NCBI GenBank assembly: GCA_003211835.1
Contig: QCRN01000009.1
Coordinates: forward strand, 1 to 60,978
DNA: 60,978 nt
Direction: 5' to 3'
Source of the DNA: Pelagibacteraceae bacterium AG-461-B04
Lineage (GTDB): Bacteria > Pseudomonadota > Alphaproteobacteria > Pelagibacterales > AG-422-B15
The notes beneath the pieces are model-generated. The model was given only the letters and a program-made list of their open reading frames with translations. It was not told the origin of the DNA and made no database searches. The translations under genes were made by a program, and so were the position numbers. Of the stretch, positions 56,691 through 60,978 are shown piece after piece. How positions within the stretch are numbered: position 1 is the first letter of the stretch; every line of letters begins with the position of its first letter.

Positions 56691-57338
56691 ATGTACAAAG
56701 ATTTTATTTCTATATTCCATAAATCTGTTCTTGCTGCAGGAAGGAATGTTGAAGAGATTGATCTTATTGCTGTAAGTAAAAGAAAGCCAATTGAAGACAT
56801 TAATAATGTTTATAAAGCAGGCCAACTTTCTTTTGGTGAAAACCAAATTCAAGAAATTGAGCGTAAATGGCCAGATTTTAAAAAATTAAATTCAAATAGC
56901 CAGCTGCATTTTATTGGAAATATTCAAAGTAGAAAAGTTGGGTCCATCCATGAAAATTGTGAAGTCATTCATTCTATCGATCGAATAAAAGTAGTTAAGC
57001 TATTTGCTGAAATTGAAAAGTTTAAAGATGTGAAAAGAAAGTATTTTATTCAGGTTAATACGGGAAATGAGCCACAAAAATCAGGTGTCATCCTTTCGGA
57101 TGCTGATAAATTTATTACTGAGTGCTTAGAAAGTTATAATTTAAATATAGTAGGGTTGATGTGTATTCCCCCTCTCAATGAAGACCCTAAAAAACATTTT
57201 TTGACTCTAGCTGAAATGGCTAAGAATTTTAGTCTGTCATCACTCAGTATGGGTATGTCCAATGATTTTGATATAGCATTAGAATGTGGAGCAACCCATA
57301 TTCGTATTGGGACAAAAATCTTTGGAGAGAGAAACTAA
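56691..57338 (+). CDS. YggS-family pyridoxal phosphate-binding protein
   Basis: A 215-residue alanine-racemase-fold protein without racemase activity, involved in PLP homeostasis. The PLP-binding Lys lies in LIAVSKRKPIEDI (about 24-36), and FGENQIQEIERKW (about 48-60), LHFIGNIQSRKV and SMGMSNDFDIALECGATHIRIGTKIFG (about 182-208) are family signatures. It is slightly short and lacks some N-terminal residues. It begins 16 bases after the porin terminator and converges on the L,D-transpeptidase. Confidence 0.92.
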   Translation: MYKDFISIFHKSVLAAGRNVEEIDLIAVSKRKPIEDINNVYKAGQLSFGENQIQEIERKWPDFKKLNSNSQLHFIGNIQSRKVGSIHENCEVIHSIDRIKVVKLFAEIEKFKDVKRKYFIQVNTGNEPQKSGVILSDADKFITECLESYNLNIVGLMCIPPLNEDPKKHFLTLAEMAKNFSLSSLSMGMSNDFDIALECGATHIRIGTKIFGERN

Positions 57339-57829
57339 TTTTCAATTCTAATTGTTGAGTCGGCAGTCAAATTGGTTGCAATTTCAACTAATGCTTCTTT
57401 TTCTATAGCTATACATCCCCCTGTTCCTAAGAAACCAGGTTTAGCGATGTGCAAGAAAATAGCACTACCCCGACCTGGTATAATGGGAGATGTGTTATAG
57501 TTTAAGACACATATAATATCATAGATGTGATCATCTCGATATAAATGCTCAGCACTTTCCTGAAACGGAAATTGAATATACTGATTATATAAATCACTTG
57601 TTTGATCATCGCACCAGCCATCATTTTTGTTAATAATTGAGGAATCAATAATAAATTTCATACTGCCCAATCTGTCGGCCCTGTAATAAATTTTATCAAA
57701 ATGAAAGGTTCCAATTGGAGTCGATAGATCTCCTTCTCGTTTATTCCCAGTTAAACCATTATACCCTAGAGCACACTGTAATTGCTCTCCTTTTACAAAT
57801 AAATGATTATTTTTTACCAATAACTCCAT
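57335..57829 (-). CDS. L,D-transpeptidase (YkuD) family protein
   Basis: A 164-residue YkuD-domain protein. DLSTPIGTFHFDKIYYR (about 36-52) and IFLHIAKPGFLGTGGCIAI (about 126-144) contain the catalytic His and the Cys of the GGC motif. These enzymes cross-link or modify peptidoglycan stem peptides. No signal peptide is visible, so export is unclear; some alphaproteobacterial members lack one. The ATG at 57829 (MELLVKN) is preferred over a TTG at 57862. Its start lies 25 bp from the divergent regulator start. Confidence 0.85.
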   Translation of the reverse strand: MELLVKNNHLFVKGEQLQCALGYNGLTGNKREGDLSTPIGTFHFDKIYYRADRLGSMKFIIDSSIINKNDGWCDDQTSDLYNQYIQFPFQESAEHLYRDDHIYDIICVLNYNTSPIIPGRGSAIFLHIAKPGFLGTGGCIAIEKEALVEIATNLTADSTIRIEN

Positions 57830-57854
57830 AGATTGTATTATAAATAGTATTTTT

Positions 57855-58514
57855 ATGGGCAAAAGTATAATTCCATTTATTTTTGAAAATGCTTACCTCA
57901 ATCAGATATTTGTTGAAGTTGTAAGTTGTGCCAATGCGTCCAAATTATTTTGTTTTCATAATTTAACCTTTGAGAAAGTAAAAAAACATAAGCCCTCAAT
58001 TTTGTTAACAGATCACTCTTCCTTAACAAAAATAGTAAATCAAGAAATTAAACCTGATATTATTTTTTTGGTGAGCGAGCCAAATCAAGTTATTAGTAAT
58101 TCAAAAATTTCGTTTGAGGTTATCAATATAAATATTCCTTTTAAAATTAGTGATATTTATCGAAGAATAGAAAATTATTTGATTCAAATAGATATTGATA
58201 ATAAAAGAATAATTAAATACAAAAACTTCTCTTATGATCCATCCACAAGAAAATTGATAAATCAAACTACGTTTTTAAGATTAACCGAGAAAGAAAGTCA
58301 AATTTTCAATTGCTTAATGGAAAACAGTAAGACCTACATTACAAAGAAAGATCTTCTTAATAAAGTATGGAGTTACGGAGATGGAATTGATACGCATACT
58401 TTAGAAACGCATATATATGCTCTCAGAAAAAAAATAGACTCAAAACTTAATATAAAAGAACTAATCATGTTTGAGGAAAAAAAAGGCTACTATATAAATA
58501 AAGCTATTTTGTAA
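57855..58514 (+). CDS. OmpR-family winged-helix regulator with degenerate receiver
   Basis: A 219-residue response-regulator-like protein. The C-terminal winged helix (about 128-217; LTEKESQIFNCLM, TKKDLLNKVWSYGDGIDTHTLETHIYALRKKI) is a clear Trans_reg_C domain. The N-terminal 110 residues resemble a receiver but lack the acidic pair at the start, and the conserved Lys before the PF is replaced (NINIPF). The phosphoacceptor-site Asp may survive in ILLTD. It may act without phosphorylation. Divergent position suggests it controls the L,D-transpeptidase gene. No sensor kinase lies nearby. Confidence 0.85.
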   Translation: MGKSIIPFIFENAYLNQIFVEVVSCANASKLFCFHNLTFEKVKKHKPSILLTDHSSLTKIVNQEIKPDIIFLVSEPNQVISNSKISFEVININIPFKISDIYRRIENYLIQIDIDNKRIIKYKNFSYDPSTRKLINQTTFLRLTEKESQIFNCLMENSKTYITKKDLLNKVWSYGDGIDTHTLETHIYALRKKIDSKLNIKELIMFEEKKGYYINKAIL

Positions 58515-58517
58515 GTT

Positions 58518-59876
58518 CTACACGTTTAAAAGAAGGTGCTCTCTTTCCCAAGCACTTATCACATTTTGATAAGCATCATGTTCGGTTTGTTTGATTTCTG
58601 TATATAAAGTAACAAACTCTTTGCCTAAGCTTTCAGATAATTCATTGCTTACTTTCAGTCTTTTTAGTGCATCAGGGAGATATTTTGGAATATTGTGTCT
58701 TCGCTCAAAAGCATCGCCAGTAATAGGTTTTTCAGGTTCTATCTTTTCTTGTAAACCAAGTAAACCACATGCTAATGATGCTGCAATAGCAAGATAAGGG
58801 TTTGTATCAGAACCTGGTATTCTATTTTCTATACGACGTGATATATTATGGGAAGTGGGAACTCTAAATGCCACAGTTCTATTTTCAATTCCCCAGTGGG
58901 TGTTGATTGGAGCTGAGGCATCAATTACAAATCTTCTATATGAATTAACGTAAGGTGCAAACAATAGCATGGCATCCGGCAAGTATGTTTGTAAACCTCC
59001 AATAAAATGGAAAAACTCTTTTGAATTATTTCCATCCTCATCAGAAAATAAATTTTTTCCTGTCTTCGATGAAACTAAGTTTTGGTGAATATGCATTGAA
59101 CTACCTGGTTGACCTTGATAAGGTTTAGCCATAAAAGTTGCATGAATGTTATGTTTTAGAGCGACTTGTCTGACTGCTCTCTTAAACATAAAGGCTTGGT
59201 CAGCTAAAGCTAGAGGATCCCCATGATTCAAATTTATTTCTATCTGTGAAGGGCCTGACTCATGTACCAGAGTATCAACTCCGATGTTCATTAATTCACA
59301 GTAATCATAAATATCATCTGTTAATTTATCAAATTCATTAACAGCATCAATTCCAAATACTCTACTTCCAGTTTCTCTTCTGCCAGATTTTCCAATGGGT
59401 GTTTTTAATGGTAAATCAGGATCTAAATTTTGCTCACAAAGATAGAACTCTAATTCTGGTGCAACGACCGCTTCAAGGCGTTCATCACTTAATTTCTTAA
59501 TAATATTTTTTAAAACTTGTCGAGGTGCTAATTTAGATGGTTCGCCTGAAGGATAGTTGAGATCACATATTATTTGTGCTGTGGGCTCTTTATTCCATGG
59601 AATTTTTCTGATGGTTGAAAGATCCGGTGCCATGAAAAGATCTTCCTCAACGTAATCAATTACTTCACTTTGATAAACCCACTTGCCAGATACTGTTTGC
59701 CCAAATACAGAGTCGGCTAATCTTAAGCTTTGCTCCTCAAATGATTTGACAAATCTCTCCACAGGTAAGATTTTACCCTTTGATGAACCTGCCATATCTG
59801 GGAAAATACACTCTACTTCTGATATTTTATTTGACTCAAGCCATTGCTTAAGCTCACTAAGGGAACTAACCGTCAT
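58518..59876 (-). CDS. Glutamine synthetase family protein (gamma-glutamylpolyamine synthetase-like)
   Basis: A 452-residue GS-fold ligase. The segment SEVECIFPDMAGSSKGKILP (about 19-38) is the beta-Grasp start. VAPELEFYL (about 137-145) and GPSQIEINLNHGDPLALAD contain metal-binding Glu. MAKPYQGQPGSSMHIHQNL (about 248-266) and NPYLAIAASLACGLLG are typical. The pattern is that of the PuuA/GlnA3-like group, which ligates glutamate to putrescine or other amines, not of true GlnA. The substrate is inferred. A deiminase that could supply polyamine precursors lies 17 kb away. Confidence 0.88.
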   Translation of the reverse strand: MTVSSLSELKQWLESNKISEVECIFPDMAGSSKGKILPVERFVKSFEEQSLRLADSVFGQTVSGKWVYQSEVIDYVEEDLFMAPDLSTIRKIPWNKEPTAQIICDLNYPSGEPSKLAPRQVLKNIIKKLSDERLEAVVAPELEFYLCEQNLDPDLPLKTPIGKSGRRETGSRVFGIDAVNEFDKLTDDIYDYCELMNIGVDTLVHESGPSQIEINLNHGDPLALADQAFMFKRAVRQVALKHNIHATFMAKPYQGQPGSSMHIHQNLVSSKTGKNLFSDEDGNNSKEFFHFIGGLQTYLPDAMLLFAPYVNSYRRFVIDASAPINTHWGIENRTVAFRVPTSHNISRRIENRIPGSDTNPYLAIAASLACGLLGLQEKIEPEKPITGDAFERRHNIPKYLPDALKRLKVSNELSESLGKEFVTLYTEIKQTEHDAYQNVISAWEREHLLLNV

Positions 59877-59914
59877 AAATTAAATAATGAAAACTTTTTT
59901 CAACCTGCCTGTAA

Positions 59915-60499
59915 TTAGTTAACTCTATATCTAACTACGAATAAATTTTGGGATATAAATATATTCTTTTTTATCTTTGTAAACTCTAAAACAGTTTTAT
60001 TATTCAATTCATCAAAAATCTCCCATTTTTCAAGCTCCATAGTATCTTTATTGAAAGTCAGAATAACTCTACTCAGAGTACTATCATTTTTAACACCCGC
60101 TTTAACTTCATAGTTGAATTCGTTTTCAATAGCATAATTAACCTTAAATTCCTGTTCAATATCTAGATTATTGGAGAGAAGTTTTTTAAGAGGGTTGTTT
60201 CCTATAGCATAGCTGTCAATTTGAAAGCCTTTTTTATCAACTATACGTAATAGTGTTTTATTAGTAACAATATCTTCGTTTTTATTCATATAAATAAACT
60301 TAGATTGATACGGCTTTAAAAAGTAAAATTTCCCATTCTCTGAGTGACCATCAGAGTCTATTTGTGTGAATTCACCAGACATTGTCTTTATATTATTCCA
60401 ACCAGTTTGAATTTTAGAAATAATTAGATCAGTTTCAGCAAAAGATATCTGCCATGGAAAGAAAACTAAAATTAGTGAAATCGAAATGCGGAGCATCAA
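59915..60499 (-). CDS. lolA: Outer-membrane lipoprotein carrier protein LolA
   Basis: A 194-residue periplasmic chaperone carrying lipoproteins from the LolCDE complex to LolB. A signal peptide (about 1-20; LVFFPWQISFA) is followed by IISKIQTGWNNIKTMSGEFTQIDSDG (about 25-50), the family opening, and KFYFLKPYQSKFIY, the GxFxxxRPxxxRxxY equivalent with K/S substitutions. Its place right after ftsK is standard for alphaproteobacteria. It overlaps the ftsK end by 4 bp. Confidence 0.92.
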   Translation of the reverse strand: MMLRISISLILVFFPWQISFAETDLIISKIQTGWNNIKTMSGEFTQIDSDGHSENGKFYFLKPYQSKFIYMNKNEDIVTNKTLLRIVDKKGFQIDSYAIGNNPLKKLLSNNLDIEQEFKVNYAIENEFNYEVKAGVKNDSTLSRVILTFNKDTMELEKWEIFDELNNKTVLEFTKIKKNIFISQNLFVVRYRVN

Positions 60500-60978
60500 T
60501 TAGTAAATTTATCGTAATTGATTTCTCTTTTGCCTACATGATTAGCTGAGCTGATATATCCTTGCTCCTCTAATTGATCCATTATTCTTGCAGCACGATT
60601 ATAGCCAATTTGAAGTTTACGTTGGAGCAAGCTTGTAGAGGCTTTACCCTCTTTTGAAATAATATCTATTGAGTCATTAAATAACGCATCTTTATCATTG
60701 TCTGATAGTGTATTATCACTATCACTAATTTCTTCCTCCTCTTTTGTAATCTCATCATCATATTCAGGTTGACCTTGTCTCTGTAGTGATTTGACAATAT
60801 TTTCAATTTCATTGTCGGATATAAACGGTCCGTGAATTCTTGTTGTTTGACCTCCTGCTGTCATCATCAACATGTCACCTTTGCCAAGTAATCTCTCGGC
60901 ACCCTCTTCTCCAAGAATGGTTCGACTGTCAAATTTGGAACTTACTTGAAAACTTATTCTGCTTGGAAAATTTGCTTT
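60496..60978 (-). CDS. ftsK: DNA translocase FtsK, C-terminal part (continues past window end)
   Basis: The frame is open to the right window edge, giving the last 160 residues. The segment FPSRISFQVSSKFDSRTILG and EGAERLLGKGDMLMM are the end of the motor (beta) domain, and the C-terminal winged-helix gamma domain (ASTSLLQRKLQIGYNRAARIMDQLEEQGYIS) reads KOPS sequences and activates XerD. An acidic linker separates the two parts. FtsK pumps DNA during chromosome-dimer resolution at division. A methionine at 60873 is internal. Confidence 0.97.
   Translation of the reverse strand, partial: KANFPSRISFQVSSKFDSRTILGEEGAERLLGKGDMLMMTAGGQTTRIHGPFISDNEIENIVKSLQRQGQPEYDDEITKEEEEISDSDNTLSDNDKDALFNDSIDIISKEGKASTSLLQRKLQIGYNRAARIMDQLEEQGYISSANHVGKREINYDKFTN

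Noticed and set aside
1-60978. tRNA, rRNA, tmRNA, CRISPR arrays, insertion sequences or prophage genes
   Set aside because: Gaps between genes are too short and contain no cloverleaf, repeat-spacer pattern, transposase or integrase; none could be supported.

Overview
The window is an AT-rich, very compact piece of an alphaproteobacterial chromosome. It has about 70 protein genes, no rRNA or tRNA genes, no insertion sequences, no CRISPR array and no gene-free stretch over 300 bases. The longest non-coding gap, 275 bases at 35185-35459, is itself a candidate replication origin. The alphaproteobacterial assignment rests on gene order: maf-aroE-coaE-dnaQ facing hemE-hemH-hemJ-rho; Tim44-like/fxsA/secB; hisB/hslV-hslU; mnmE-mnmG-rsmG-parA-parB with holA-lptE-leuS-DUF3576; and lolA next to ftsK. 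High AT content, overlapping genes and a scarcity of regulators suggest a streamlined, probably marine free-living bacterium. That habitat is inference; I cannot name the clade from sequence alone.

Layout. 1-11.4 kb: end of a polysaccharide deacetylase, a Bax-like glucosaminidase, an NfuA-like Fe-S protein, a universal stress protein, trpS, murJ, hybrid malic enzyme, an alpha/beta hydrolase, gshB, a BON lipoprotein and rsmI. 11.4-21 kb: an LpoA-like lipoprotein, rdgB, rph, then the heat-shock block grpE-dnaK-dnaJ with a sigma-32-like promoter and no hrcA, followed by dapB, nth, a short-chain dehydrogenase and an adenosine kinase-like gene. 21-28 kb: one long leftward run with hisB-bcp-hisH-hisA-hisF-DUF1330-hisE, a HIT protein, a thioesterase, a CurA-like reductase and a GT9 glycosyltransferase. 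27.8-35.2 kb: hslVU, a thioesterase, Tim44-like, fxsA, secB, a NUDIX hydrolase, dnaQ, coaE, aroE and maf.

35.2-49 kb: the candidate oriC with DnaA boxes, the haem genes, rho, then an accessory pair (39.3-41.1 kb) of a stand-alone inverse-autotransporter beta-barrel and an unrecognised secreted protein. An exported agmatine-deiminase-family enzyme, apt, ogt and a thioredoxin-fold ferredoxin follow, then mnmE, mnmG, rsmG (with a perfect 16-bp parS inside the gene), parA and parB. 49-61 kb: holA, lptE, a TPR-sulfotransferase, leuS, a DUF3576 lipoprotein, a major porin with its own terminator, a YggS-family protein, an L,D-transpeptidase divergent from a winged-helix regulator, a PuuA-like glutamine synthetase, lolA and the 3' end of ftsK.

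The most novel-looking element is the barrel/exoprotein pair at 39293-41114. The barrel stops just after the linker where an intimin/invasin passenger would begin. The next gene starts two bases later and encodes a separate, signal-peptide-bearing, four-cysteine protein. It could be a split (two-partner) inverse autotransporter. Other structural signals are the oriC/parS pair, divergent genes whose start codons overlap, six convergent gene pairs that share overlapping stop codons, and a 10-bp perfect hairpin abutting the mnmG start codon.
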